DNA of 15,563 nucleotides from Methylomonas sp. (GTDB taxonomy: Bacteria > Pseudomonadota > Gammaproteobacteria > Methylococcales > Methylomonadaceae): positions 1 to 15,563 of the forward strand of contig JALSLS010000263.1 in NCBI GenBank assembly GCA_026988195.1, written 5' to 3'. Position 1 is the stretch's first letter, and each line of letters opens with the position of its first letter. Positions 6,079 to 15,400 of the stretch are shown piece by piece. The notes under the pieces were generated by a model. It was not told the DNA's origin, did not search any database, and was given only the letters and a program-made list of their open reading frames with translations. The translations under genes were made by a program, and so were the position numbers.

Positions 6079-7098
6079 ATGCAAAAACTAAGAATGACAA
6101 CACAAGGTACTATAAATGGCTCAGAGTCAATTGATTTTGATGTTATAAAAAATTTAACAGCAGTCGAAGCTAAGGCTGTTGACCAGCTCATTATTAACGA
6201 ACTAAGTTCAGACGTTATTCTTATTAATCAAATGAGCCATTACATTATTGGTAGTGGCGGCAAGAGATTAAGGCCTATGTTGTTGTTACTCGTAGCTAAA
6301 GCATTGGGAAAAGTAACTGATAAGCACCTAGTTTTAGCAGCCGTTATTGAGTTTATTCATACTGCGACGCTATTGCATGATGATGTTGTGGATGAATCAG
6401 ACCTTAGGCGAGGTAAAGAAAGCGCCAATGCAGTTTGGGGGAATGCTGCTAGTGTTTTAGTGGGTGATTACCTTTATTCAAGCGCTTTTGAAATGATGGT
6501 GCGTACTGATAATATGCGAGTAATGGAAATTCTTTCTACGACGACCACTGCAATTGCTGAAGGTGAAGTGTTACAGTTATTGAATTGTAATAACCCTGAT
6601 ACGACTGAAGAAAAATATCTTGAAGTGATTGCCAGAAAAACCGCTATTTTGTTTAGTGCGGCGACTCGCTTAGCTGCTGTTTTGGCGGGCTCAGATCAGA
6701 AAACTGAGGAGGCACTTGCTCTTTATGGGCAGGAGCTGGGAGTTGCTTTTCAATTAATTGATGATGCACTTGATTACAAATCAACGACTGAAGATTTAGG
6801 GAAAAATTTAGGAGATGATCTAGCCGAAGGTAAGCCAACATTGCCATTAATTTACGCGATCACTCATGGCACAGAGAGTCAGGCAAAAGTAGTGATTGAT
6901 GCCATTAAGCAAGGGTCAAGAGAAGCATTTAACCAAGTTTATGATATTGTTATTTCAACTAATGCTATTGAATATACTGAAAAATGTGCAGATGAAGCCG
7001 CACAAAAAGCAATAGCTGCTTTAGATTGTTTGCCAGAATCAGAGTCTAAACAAGCATTAATTTCATTGGCTAAGTTTGCCGTTCAAAGAGATCATTAA
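6079..7098 (+). CDS. ispB: Octaprenyl/polyprenyl diphosphate synthase (trans, long-chain)
   Basis: This enzyme builds the all-trans polyprenyl side chain of ubiquinone or menaquinone by adding isopentenyl diphosphate units to farnesyl diphosphate. Both aspartate-rich motifs are intact: LHDDVVDESDLRRG (DDxxD at 101-105 of the 339-residue form) and QLIDDALDYK (DDxxD at 228-232). The GGKRLRPM substrate-binding segment and the C-terminal FAVQRDH ending are typical of IspB. Product chain length cannot be read safely from sequence. The start is uncertain: ATG 6079 has an AGG a few bases upstream, ATG 6094 has a weaker site, and a TTG at 6061 coincides with the predicted transcription start and is rejected. 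It is divergent from rplU, as in many gammaproteobacteria, and convergent with recD. Confidence 0.95.
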   Translation: MQKLRMTTQGTINGSESIDFDVIKNLTAVEAKAVDQLIINELSSDVILINQMSHYIIGSGGKRLRPMLLLLVAKALGKVTDKHLVLAAVIEFIHTATLLHDDVVDESDLRRGKESANAVWGNAASVLVGDYLYSSAFEMMVRTDNMRVMEILSTTTTAIAEGEVLQLLNCNNPDTTEEKYLEVIARKTAILFSAATRLAAVLAGSDQKTEEALALYGQELGVAFQLIDDALDYKSTTEDLGKNLGDDLAEGKPTLPLIYAITHGTESQAKVVIDAIKQGSREAFNQVYDIVISTNAIEYTEKCADEAAQKAIAALDCLPESESKQALISLAKFAVQRDH

Positions 7099-7108
7099 AA
7101 GCAGTCGA

Positions 7109-7128
7109 GGGTGAGTTAACTCTCACCC
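7109..7128. terminator. Stem-loop between convergent ispB and recD
   Basis: A perfect 7-bp stem (GGGTGAG at 7109-7115 with CTCACCC at 7122-7128) with a six-base loop sits at the junction and includes the last codons and stop of recD. No T run follows directly on either strand, although the minus strand has TTTT a few bases on. It may be a weak shared transcription end. Confidence 0.4.
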
Positions 7129-8759
7129 GCTAACCTTTCAAATAATCCGCTTGTTCGCTGTACGCGGCGCTGTAAAGCCTGATTAAAAATAGTGTAATTA
7201 CTGGCTATTTTTAATTTTGTTTTTGCGCGTGTAATAGCGGTATAAATTAACTCTTTAGTTAAAATGGGGTTGATAACAAGGGGCAGTACGCACAAACATT
7301 CATCAAATTCTGACCCTTGGCTTTTATGAATGGTCATAGCAAATACAGTTTCATGCTCGGGCATTCGACTGGGTAATACTTTTTTTATACTACCATCGGC
7401 TGTTAAAAAATAAACAGTTAAGCGGCTCATCTCTTTATCAAACAAACAAATACCAATATCACCATTGTAAAGTTGCATGGAGGGATTATTTTGAGTCACC
7501 ATAACCGGGCGACCGATATACCACTGACCTGAAAGATGTATTTTATTTTGTTGCTGTAATTTGGCCTCAAGCTGTAGATTAATCTCTACGACCCCCTGTT
7601 CGCCTCGTCGGTTTGAACATAGCACTTGAAATTGACTAAAGGCCGTATAAATTTCAGTAAAATCAGCATTGTTTCTCACTTTTGATAAGTAAGGCGCGTA
7701 CTGCTCTGCAGTATAATCAATTAAGTTATCAGTCAATAAACTTATTTGTTGCCCTGTCCCCTTTAATAATGCCCAAGCTTCATCTGAGGCTTGCTTGTTT
7801 ACCGCAATGGCTAAATCTTTAATGGCACCCTGAAAGCGGTGTGATTTTTGTAATTCAACCGTATTAAAAGGCAATGCCGCTGTTAAATCAGCTAAAACAG
7901 AACCTGTTTCAACGGATGCAAGCTGGTCTTTATCACCTAATAAAATGAGTTTTGAATTTGGTTTTAAGGCATCAACTAGTTTACTCATTAAGGCCAAGTC
8001 AATCATAGAAGCTTCATCAATGACGACTAAGTCATAGACCAAGGGTTGCTTAGCATCATGAATAAAATAAGGGGATGGGGGGTTAGCGCCTAATAAACGA
8101 TGTAAAGTGGTGACTGATTCAGGAATCAGCTGTTTTATTTTTTCTGAGCAGGGCAGTGCACTTTTGCTAAAACCAATAGATTCCTGTAAGCGCATGGCGG
8201 CTTTTCCCGTGGGAGCGGCTAATGCAATATGCAATGGATGATCCGTCATTGATGCTTGTTCTTGTAATAACGCTAATATTTTTACGACGGTTGTGGTTTT
8301 TCCCGTGCCAGGGCCGCCTGTAATTATGGTGAATGACTGGCTCATGGCTTTGATTGCCGCCTCCCTTTGCCAATCTATTTCGTCGATCAGTTCAATAAAA
8401 TAACGGTTAATAAGAGAGCTGCTCTCATTGTTCTGCTGTAGGGGGGGCAATAAAGCTTTAATCTGTTCAGCCAAACGGTTCTCATAAAACCAGTAGCGAT
8501 GTAGGTATAAACGATTGTGCTCTAGTTTTAAAGGCGAAGCCTCATTTTTTGAGATAAGCCCTGATGCTGAGATTAATTGCTGTTCTGGCTCAGTAATTTG
8601 AACGCAGCTATGCCCTTGGGATTGTTGATAAGATAGCTTAGAAAGTAAAGCTTCTAACTTGGTTTTTTGAGAAGCTGTCAGCGATGTTCGCTGGGTTAAG
8701 AAACCAGCGAAAGCACTATCTAAGCGACTAAACTGTTGGTCTTGATTGGGCGTATTCAT
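7116..8759 (-). CDS. recD: Exodeoxyribonuclease V alpha subunit (RecD helicase)
   Basis: RecD is the 5'-3' superfamily 1B helicase of RecBCD, which processes double-strand breaks and degrades foreign linear DNA. The 547 residues have a short N-terminal RecBC-interaction region (about 1-110) and then the helicase core. Visible motifs are Walker A GGPGTGKT (148-155), AAPTGKAA (motif Ia), VIDEAS (246-251, Walker B), GDKDQL (275-280, motif III), TIHKSQGSEFD (motif V) and TAITRAKTKL (motif VI). It is shorter than E. coli RecD (about 608), but no motif is missing. RecD2-type proteins are longer at the N-terminus, so RecD1 is the better fit. recB and recC, normally just upstream, are absent here; the upstream neighbour is the unrelated 1067-residue regulator. 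The ribosome site is weak (AAAGACAA). Confidence 0.94.
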   Translation of the reverse strand: MNTPNQDQQFSRLDSAFAGFLTQRTSLTASQKTKLEALLSKLSYQQSQGHSCVQITEPEQQLISASGLISKNEASPLKLEHNRLYLHRYWFYENRLAEQIKALLPPLQQNNESSSLINRYFIELIDEIDWQREAAIKAMSQSFTIITGGPGTGKTTTVVKILALLQEQASMTDHPLHIALAAPTGKAAMRLQESIGFSKSALPCSEKIKQLIPESVTTLHRLLGANPPSPYFIHDAKQPLVYDLVVIDEASMIDLALMSKLVDALKPNSKLILLGDKDQLASVETGSVLADLTAALPFNTVELQKSHRFQGAIKDLAIAVNKQASDEAWALLKGTGQQISLLTDNLIDYTAEQYAPYLSKVRNNADFTEIYTAFSQFQVLCSNRRGEQGVVEINLQLEAKLQQQNKIHLSGQWYIGRPVMVTQNNPSMQLYNGDIGICLFDKEMSRLTVYFLTADGSIKKVLPSRMPEHETVFAMTIHKSQGSEFDECLCVLPLVINPILTKELIYTAITRAKTKLKIASNYTIFNQALQRRVQRTSGLFERLAGES

Positions 8760-8994
8760 ATTGTCTTTTTGTTGTCAGAAGCATGGGTAGTGGGGTACAT
8801 CTGTTATTAGCTATAAACCTTTCCTTCAGAATGTCCAAAGCTACATTACAATAACACTTGCTTTACGGGCTACCAAAAAACATAACCTTATTGCTGTTTT
8901 TTTCGATTGTATTGATTTGGTTGAAATGAAGGTACAACCCCCGTCTTGCATAACCAACACTGAGTCGATTTTTACCTATAAATGGGTAGCACCC
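8760..8994. other. Intergenic region between the STAND regulator and recD
   Basis: These 235 bp contain no convincing ORF. On the minus strand an A/T-only-rich stem (8875-8882 with 8895-8902, 12-nt loop) carries a T run and could end the regulator transcript weakly. A GGGT-agc-ACCC mini-hairpin lies at about 8984-8994, next to the regulator stop codon. No clear recD promoter was found by eye. Confidence 0.4.
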
Positions 8995-11900
8995 CTAGCA
9001 CTCCCGTTGTATTCTTTCTAGCTTCTGAGTCCAGTCCAAAGGAGACAGACCTAGAGGGAAGGGTTCTGGTTTGATGGGTTTCTGTGAACGCCATAGCGGT
9101 TGGAATTCACCATCCTCTCCAACTTTTGCAATTTGAACATGGCGCCAGACATGGTTGTTGTTTTCATCAATATAGGCAATACCACCCGGACCAAAATGGG
9201 CAACCCCTTTCATAGCCTGGATAATTTTACTACGTTCAAAACTTTTTGCTTTTTGAACTGCTTTTGCCCATAAATAAACGCCGACATAGGCTGATTCCAT
9301 ATACCCTCCCACTTGTTTTTTGTTACCAAAACAATGCTTATACCGCCGTACAAACTGTTCATTAATGGGGTTGTCAATATTTTGAAAATAACTGAATACT
9401 GCGTGCGTACCTGCGACAGACTCTGTCGGAATATCGATAAGATCATTTTCGGAAAGAACTAAGGAAAGCAGGGTGATTTTTGAGGTCTCTAGGCCAGCTT
9501 GATGGAATTGGCGAAAAAATTCACGGTTAGTTGATAGCCCAACCAAGGTAAGCACTACAACATCTGGCTGTTTGTGCTTAATATCTTCAATGATTTTGTT
9601 GAAATTAGAACAACCAAGTTGTACATAATTTTCAGCTGTTAAATTTAATCGCCATGAGCATAACTGTTCTTTGATGATTAAATTAGTGGCTCTAGGGTAG
9701 ACATAGTCTGAGCCTAATAAATAAAAATTGTGATGTTGCTTGTGAAATAACCATTCTATCGCGGGTAAGGCGGTTTGATTGGGTGCAGGGCCTACGTAAA
9801 ATATATGGTCAGAGTGTTCTATACCTTCATATTGGAAAGGGTAAATTAATAAGTGCTGGCTGGATTCAATTAATGGTTTGATTATGCGCCGACTTGAAGA
9901 GATTGAACAGCCAAAAATTGTATTGATTTCTTTATTATTGACCAGCTGTTTTGCACCGGCATAAAAGCCATCCTCGGAGGATTTTCCATCGATAATTACA
10001 GGTTCGATTGAATGCCCTAAAAGCCCTCCATTTTGGTTGATTTCCCCAATGGCCATTAACGTTGTACGGATAACACCTTCCTCCAGTTGCTGGAGGTTTC
10101 CAGTTTGTGAATGTAACAGCCCAATTTTAATAATTTGTTGATTTTGATTGTTAGCATTATTTTCCTGGCAGGGAGTAATCGAAAGTAAATCATCTAGCTT
10201 GATTTTAGATTCTTGAATGGCTTTTGCGATGCGACCTGAAGATGCCTGTTCCCGTTCATTATCGACAACCCCTAAGGGTTGGCTTTGGCTATTGTGTTGC
10301 CCCGAATTGATTTGTTGTAATAAACATTGAAACCGAGCTTTTTGAGCCTTGGTACTTGACTGATACTGAGCAGCGCTATTAATGACTCTTAGTGCATCTT
10401 CATCGCGTTGCAAAAGTTGATAGGTATAGGCCATTTCAAGATAAATTTCACTACTTTGTTGATCATTTTCTGCATGGTTGAGCGCATCAATAAAACATTT
10501 AAGTGATTTTTCAGGCAAATCTAATTGTTTTAGAATAAGCCCTTTAGAAAAGTAAAAACGAAAAGACTCTGCCTTATTACTTGTGATAGATAATGCTTTA
10601 TCAATCATTGATAAAGCATTGCCATAGTAATGCTTTTTTTCTTGCTTTCCAGCTGTTTGAAGAGGTGCAGAAGGGGTTTTATACCTCTCGGATAAACTTA
10701 AATGCTTGGCATAAAGGCGTTTATCTTTTTCCAAATACCATTGAGCCGCTTTAGCATGAAAAGTGAGCTTTTCTTGTTGTTCAATGTTTTCATAAAAACC
10801 TTGCCTGATAAGGTCGTGACAAAATTCGATGTTATCAGCATCAAGGGGTCGTACAATAAGCTGTTTAATCATACGATTAAGGTCATAGTCAATATCATCG
10901 ACCATATAATCTAAAAACTCAAGATCAATTTTAGTACCAATAATAGCAGCGGCCTTGAGCACAGTTTGAGCATTTTTATCCATGGCTTTAAGGCGTAAAT
11001 CCATTAAATTACGCAAGTCACTAGGGAAGCAGCCGACCATACAAGGGTAATTCATTAGTAATTGTTCAAGGAATAAGGGGTTTCCTTCTGAAAGATGAAT
11101 GGCCTGCTGAATATAATCTGGTTCTAGCACCTGATAATAATGGGCAAATTTTTCTGCCTCGGTTGTATTTAAAGGTGATAAATCTAAGGTAATAGTCGGT
11201 GTATTAATTACGCAACTTCGCCAAATGGCATCAATAGGGTTGTTTTCAGACAGGGTTGCTAAAATTAATATAATGGGAAGGTTTTGAATCGAAGCTGAGA
11301 GCAGGCGGAGGCTTAGGGTTAATGATTTATCACTCCTGAGCATGTCATCAAAAGCAATGACACAGGGCTTTTCCTTATGAAGGCTTGAAATTAGCTTTAG
11401 TAACAGATCTTTTTCGTTAGTTGCGTGTTCGGTAAAATTGAGTGTCTCAGCTATGTGTTCTAGTACGCTGGGTATAGGTATACCAAGGAGGTAACAGAAA
11501 TGAAATTGGTCTTTTTGATTTAAAAGAAAGCGAGTGGTAGATTGAGTGAGGAAGGCTTCATTCGCTTGAGAGGGTAAAATATCTAAGAGTTGTAATAACA
11601 ATTCGGTTAGAGCTGAACTAGGCTCACTTCCCTGCGTTTGTTTAACTTTAATGGTGATAAAGGCTATATTCGATGCGGCTGCAATACGCTTAAATTCGGC
11701 CAGTAATCGTGACTTTCCAATTCCAGGGACACCACGAATGCAAAGTAAACGGCCCACATGTTGATGGCTACAAATATTGAGTGCCTGTTTAAATTGCAAC
11801 AATTCAAAATCACGGCCTAATAATACTTTTGAGGAAGTTTCATCAAAGCCAGTGCTAAGGATTGAGGGTTTAATAATACTTGGCTCTGTCTTGCCTATGA

Positions 11901-12198
11901 AGCCAAAATCCTGAGCTATAGTTTCGGGTAATATTAAGTCCCCTACCCTACGTCGGGGAGCATCCAAAAGAGAAATATCTTCGTTGATCAGCTCTGATAA
12001 CGGTAGATTGAATAATTTTGCAAAATCATTTGCGGTACGATAAAGAATAGCTTTACCTGCTTCAGCTCTTTTAAATGTCGCTTCAGATATATGTAGACGG
12101 AGTCGTTGGCATTCCCAGCTAGCCGATTCTTGACTTAATCCGCGCTCTCGCCGGAGAGATTTCAACTTGTCTGGTTTTAGTTTTATATATTTACTCAT
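8995..12198 (-). CDS. XRE-HTH / STAND-type ATPase / TPR / UrtA-AmiC-like ligand-binding fusion regulator
   Basis: This single open frame of 1067 residues has four parts. Residues 7-70 form an XRE-like helix-turn-helix (RRERGLSQE... FKRAEAGK... FAKLFNLPLSEL). Residues 125-400 resemble an AAA_16/STAND ATPase, with Walker A GVPGIGKS (156-163), Walker B-like CVIAFDDM (279-286) and the SEGNPLFLEQLL segment (370-381). Residues 410-630 are helical with TPR-like repeats (about 525-625). After a polar linker (630-688), residues 689-1050 match a type I periplasmic-binding fold of the UrtA/AmiC/FmdD group: KIGLLHSQTG, GGLLG, TIFGC, YPFQYEG (786-792), YVGPAPNQ and GSDYVYPR (829-836). No signal peptide or membrane helix is seen, so the binding domain should be cytoplasmic, as in AmiC. 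I infer a signal-activated transcription regulator sensing a small amide, urea or amino-acid-like ligand. The ligand and targets are unknown; the divergent secreted-protein gene is the nearest candidate target. The ribosome site is weak. Confidence 0.88.
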   Translation of the reverse strand: MSKYIKLKPDKLKSLRRERGLSQESASWECQRLRLHISEATFKRAEAGKAILYRTANDFAKLFNLPLSELINEDISLLDAPRRRVGDLILPETIAQDFGFIGKTEPSIIKPSILSTGFDETSSKVLLGRDFELLQFKQALNICSHQHVGRLLCIRGVPGIGKSRLLAEFKRIAAASNIAFITIKVKQTQGSEPSSALTELLLQLLDILPSQANEAFLTQSTTRFLLNQKDQFHFCYLLGIPIPSVLEHIAETLNFTEHATNEKDLLLKLISSLHKEKPCVIAFDDMLRSDKSLTLSLRLLSASIQNLPIILILATLSENNPIDAIWRSCVINTPTITLDLSPLNTTEAEKFAHYYQVLEPDYIQQAIHLSEGNPLFLEQLLMNYPCMVGCFPSDLRNLMDLRLKAMDKNAQTVLKAAAIIGTKIDLEFLDYMVDDIDYDLNRMIKQLIVRPLDADNIEFCHDLIRQGFYENIEQQEKLTFHAKAAQWYLEKDKRLYAKHLSLSERYKTPSAPLQTAGKQEKKHYYGNALSMIDKALSITSNKAESFRFYFSKGLILKQLDLPEKSLKCFIDALNHAENDQQSSEIYLEMAYTYQLLQRDEDALRVINSAAQYQSSTKAQKARFQCLLQQINSGQHNSQSQPLGVVDNEREQASSGRIAKAIQESKIKLDDLLSITPCQENNANNQNQQIIKIGLLHSQTGNLQQLEEGVIRTTLMAIGEINQNGGLLGHSIEPVIIDGKSSEDGFYAGAKQLVNNKEINTIFGCSISSSRRIIKPLIESSQHLLIYPFQYEGIEHSDHIFYVGPAPNQTALPAIEWLFHKQHHNFYLLGSDYVYPRATNLIIKEQLCSWRLNLTAENYVQLGCSNFNKIIEDIKHKQPDVVVLTLVGLSTNREFFRQFHQAGLETSKITLLSLVLSENDLIDIPTESVAGTHAVFSYFQNIDNPINEQFVRRYKHCFGNKKQVGGYMESAYVGVYLWAKAVQKAKSFERSKIIQAMKGVAHFGPGGIAYIDENNNHVWRHVQIAKVGEDGEFQPLWRSQKPIKPEPFPLGLSPLDWTQKLERIQREC

Positions 12199-12254
12199 GC
12201 CATCAGTACTACTTTTATCTATTCAAATAGAAAAAAATAAAAAGCCTAAATTGA

Positions 12255-12283
12255 AGTATATAGTGGTTTTAAAGCAGTATAAA
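12255..12283 (-). promoter_or_regulatory. Candidate promoter of the fusion regulator
   Basis: On the minus strand TTTATA (12278-12283) and TATACT (12255-12260) are spaced by 17 bp. The predicted leader is about 50 nt. The match is moderate, and the region is AT-rich, so chance is possible. Confidence 0.4.
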
Positions 12284-12317
12284 GCTAATTTGAAGCCAGG
12301 TTTCATTGGTTTGTTTT

Positions 12318-12342
12318 TAGGGTGACCTGAAGTTGACCCCTA
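12318..12342. promoter_or_regulatory. Candidate operator in the divergent control region
   Basis: An imperfect palindrome with TAGGGT at the left end and ACCCCTA at the right end spans 25 bp. It also contains two direct TGACC copies (12323-12327 and 12334-12338) spaced by 11 bp, about one helical turn. It overlaps a TTGACC -35-like hexamer (12333-12338, paired with TAAGCT at 12355-12360). It lies between the regulator and the secreted-protein gene, where a binding site for the HTH protein would be expected. No experimental or comparative support is available from one sequence. Confidence 0.4.
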
Positions 12343-12366
12343 GCTGATCTGTTTTAAGCTTGAGTT

Positions 12367-12395
12367 TTGACGATAGAATGGAAGTAAAGTTAAAT
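12367..12395 (+). promoter_or_regulatory. Candidate promoter of the large secreted-protein gene
   Basis: TTGACG (12367-12372) is separated by 17 bp from TTAAAT (12390-12395). The predicted start, near 12402, lies just upstream of the leader ORF and its AGAGG ribosome site. Confidence 0.5.
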
Positions 12396-12418
12396 AAGAT
12401 TCTGACAGAGGTTTGAAA

Positions 12419-12469
12419 ATGAAAATAATAAATAGCTTCAACAGAACAGACAAGGGGGCATTATGTTAA
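12419..12469 (+). CDS. Possible 16-codon leader ORF overlapping the start of the secreted-protein gene
   Basis: ATG 12419 opens MKIINSFNRTDKGALC and ends at TAA 12467-12469, seven bases beyond the first base of the downstream ATG (12463), in a different frame. AGAGG at about 12406-12411 is a good ribosome site at normal spacing, and the downstream gene has its own GGGGG-containing site inside this ORF. The arrangement would allow translational coupling or leader-peptide control. The peptide itself shows no run of a single amino acid typical of attenuators. It may be fortuitous. Confidence 0.35.
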   Translation: MKIINSFNRTDKGALC

Positions 12470-15400
12470 CCAAACAAACATCATCAAAAATATTTAGTCT
12501 ACTTCTTTGCTATGTTTTTATATTACAGAGCGTTCAAACATCTGTCGCACAAGCCATTGTTTTTGAAATTGGAGAGATTCCTCCACAGACAGTTTGGGTT
12601 GCTCAAACGCAGCCAACTTCATTGGACTTTCAATTAACGGCAACTGAGCTGGGTGCTTCACCGTTGTTTTCATTTACTGATAATGGGATAGCGCAGGGGA
12701 CACAACAGCTTCACCCCGTTACTGGAGTGTATAACTATAGTCCTGACATCAATGATAATTCAGCTTTTTCTGTTGTGTTTAAAGCGGAAAAAAATGGCCA
12801 ATCAATTTCACAAAGTGTCGTCATCACGCCTTTACAAGAGTTGCAACCGGAGCAAACCGCATTTGGTTTGGAGCCTGGAAACCCTTTACCTAATCCAGAA
12901 GATAGACGATATTTATCAATCACAGAATCGAAAGACCCTGGCACAACATATTTTAATACCAGCCATAGAAAACTAAGGCAGGTTGTTATCACAGGTCAAA
13001 AAGTTGTATTTGAACAGGGTCACCCAAATGGATTATGGAGTTACCACGATAATAAGGATTTAGAGAGTTTAGAAATTTATGCGGATACTGTGGTATTTAA
13101 AAGTGCCATGCATTTACCGCAAACAAATGTGACGATTTACGCACGTAATCTTCGTTTTGAAGACGTAGATGGACAGGATCCTGGGTCGATAAGTACACTA
13201 CCTGATTCAAAAACAACCCGACCCGCACAGTTTAATCAGGGTACTCATGGGCATATGGCGGGGAGTGTATCGTTGTATATTGATAAATTTTATGCCGATA
13301 GCTCAGCAAATAAACGGTTTATTTTGACTGGCGGTAATGGACAACCCGCAGGTTTAGGTAGGAATGGGACTAAGGGAAGATCGAACTCTTCCAATGTAAA
13401 AAAAATATATGGAACTGCTTGGGCTTTTTGTTCACGGAGAACCTGGAGTTTTACTGGAGTCACGGTGACCTATGCAAAATTAACAACTAGCTGTTCTGTA
13501 GGTGGCACGGGTACAACAAATGCTGGCGATCCTAAACAGCCTCTAAGCGGATCAGATGCAATAGTAGGGGGGAAGCCTGGGAATGGAGGTGATTCAGGGC
13601 AATTGACCTCTTCTGTTGATTTAGCGAGTGCTTTATTTAATAATTCAGGAGGAATAGCGGGCACCAGGGCGAATAGAGCCAATGGGGGTGCCCCTGGAAC
13701 CCCAAGATATTCAAGAGAAGTAAGTTGTACATACAGTAAATGTACAAACTCTTTTACATCTACTGCTTATGGACGTTCGTATTCAGGCCCTTTCGCCAAT
13801 ATACCCCAAGGAATTGAAACGCCAGCAAAATTTATTGGCAAAACTTATCGCTGGTTAACCCCAACTGGTCTTTCAATGGCCACATCTTATATTAAGGATG
13901 CTTATCTTTATGGTCATTACGATTCGGTTAATGACTTATTAGAAACTTATATAGTTGCACTTGATGACTATATGGCTTCTGAGCAATGGTCAGTACTTGA
14001 TTCTTCGCTAACAGTAGAAGAAGCACAACAAAAATTAGATCAACAACAGGCTGAATTGATCCAAGCACAAGATGAATTACTATCGTTACAACAACGTTTA
14101 CATTCAAATCTGGATTATTTTGGCAACCCAGTTGGATGGTCACCATTATTGTCCTTTGAGGTAAACAGAGCTGCTTTTCAACAAGAAATAGATGTCGCTA
14201 TGGATGTGCTGTGGCTAAATTATTGGATGAGTAATGGTGCTAATAGTATTGCAGCTCGACAAACTGCTGCACAGGATATGATTGCTACCTTAAAAACACA
14301 AATTGATGATTATAAACAGCAATATACTGAAGCAGTGGAGAGCATTCCTCGCTTACAAAATGAAGTTGAAAACCTAGCTGTAGATATTGAATTTGAAAAG
14401 GCTAAAATTAAAGCCTTAGAACAGGAATTATTACCTAAAGCAAAAGAAGCGGCCGTCATCCGAAATATTGGCAGAACATTAACTAAAATAGCTGAAGTAT
14501 TTCCACTTGCACAGCCAATATTAACATTTGCCGGGAATTTTATTACGGGGATTCCTGATATTGACCCCGACAAACCACTGGAGCAAGCGTTATTGAATAG
14601 CGCTGGAGCTTCAGCGGGAAATGCACTGGATGAATATTGGAATGAAGGTATAGATGGGCAGCTGAATGATACAGAGACTTTATTGGAATGTGCTGAAAAA
14701 TCAGGCCCATTAGTTAAAGCTTGTGTGGCAATGGAGGGGGCTCAACGGTTAAATGAATTAAGGAAACCCGTTATTGATGCCTTGGGTTCGTCAGTAAAAA
14801 TTATTGCAGGTTCGACTGCAGCTGATCCAGCTGTACGAGAAGAATTGAATAGAATATTAGCAACAGATTCTCGTTTTGCAGAGATTATTGAAGAGCTAAA
14901 GGGACTGAATACTCGGAAAACCAAATTTGCTAAAGAATTAATAGGAACCATCCAAGCGGTCAATTTCCTAGCATCAGCTCTGACTAAAAATATGTTGGCC
15001 ATTGATGCGATGAGTGAAGTGGTTAGGGATGTCTCAGCCTCGTTAAATCCACGTACTTTAGCTTACTTAGATGGTATGGCACAACGGGCAAGACATCGCT
15101 TGGAGCTTTATCAATATTATATGGCAAAAGCATATGAGTATCGTTTGCTTAAAGACTTTGATATGGAGCTTGATCTGAATAGTTTATTTGCTGATTTTTG
15201 CAGACTGGCTATTGCGATTGATGAAAATGACCTCGGCGAAGGCTTAAGTGGTGCCAGTTGTGATACAAATACGGCTAGAAATTTAACCAAAGCAGACTTT
15301 GACAGCCTGAAAGCCATTTATGAAGACCAGCTTGCTGATATAGCGTTTGAAATATTAGATGAATACAACAATAACCCATCCAGGGAACTAACGGGTGGTG

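Noticed and set aside
6061..7098. ispB starting at TTG 6061
   Set aside because: It coincides with the predicted transcription start of the TTGACA/TAGCAT promoter, and the extra residues do not align with IspB proteins.
9049..10134. Separate periplasmic UrtA gene downstream of a truncated regulator
   Set aside because: The frame is continuous through the junction, with no stop codon. No start, ribosome site or signal peptide precedes the PBP part.
10595..10622. GATAATGCTTTATCAATC / GATAAAGCATTG inverted repeat inside the regulator gene
   Set aside because: It lies in the coding sequence for repeated Ala/Leu/Ile-Asp residues (MIDKALSI) and is explained by codon similarity, with no sign of a terminator or mobile element.
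8995..12198. Antiphage STAND (Avs-like) defence protein
   Set aside because: There is a P-loop and a repeat region, but the N-terminus is a DNA-binding HTH rather than a nuclease or other effector. The C-terminus is a small-molecule-binding fold. A transcription regulator fits better.
12735..12992. Short ORFs on both strands at about 12.7-13.0 kb, and several minus-strand ORFs at 13.4-15.3 kb
   Set aside because: All are shadows inside the long open frame that starts at 12463 and stays open to the window end.
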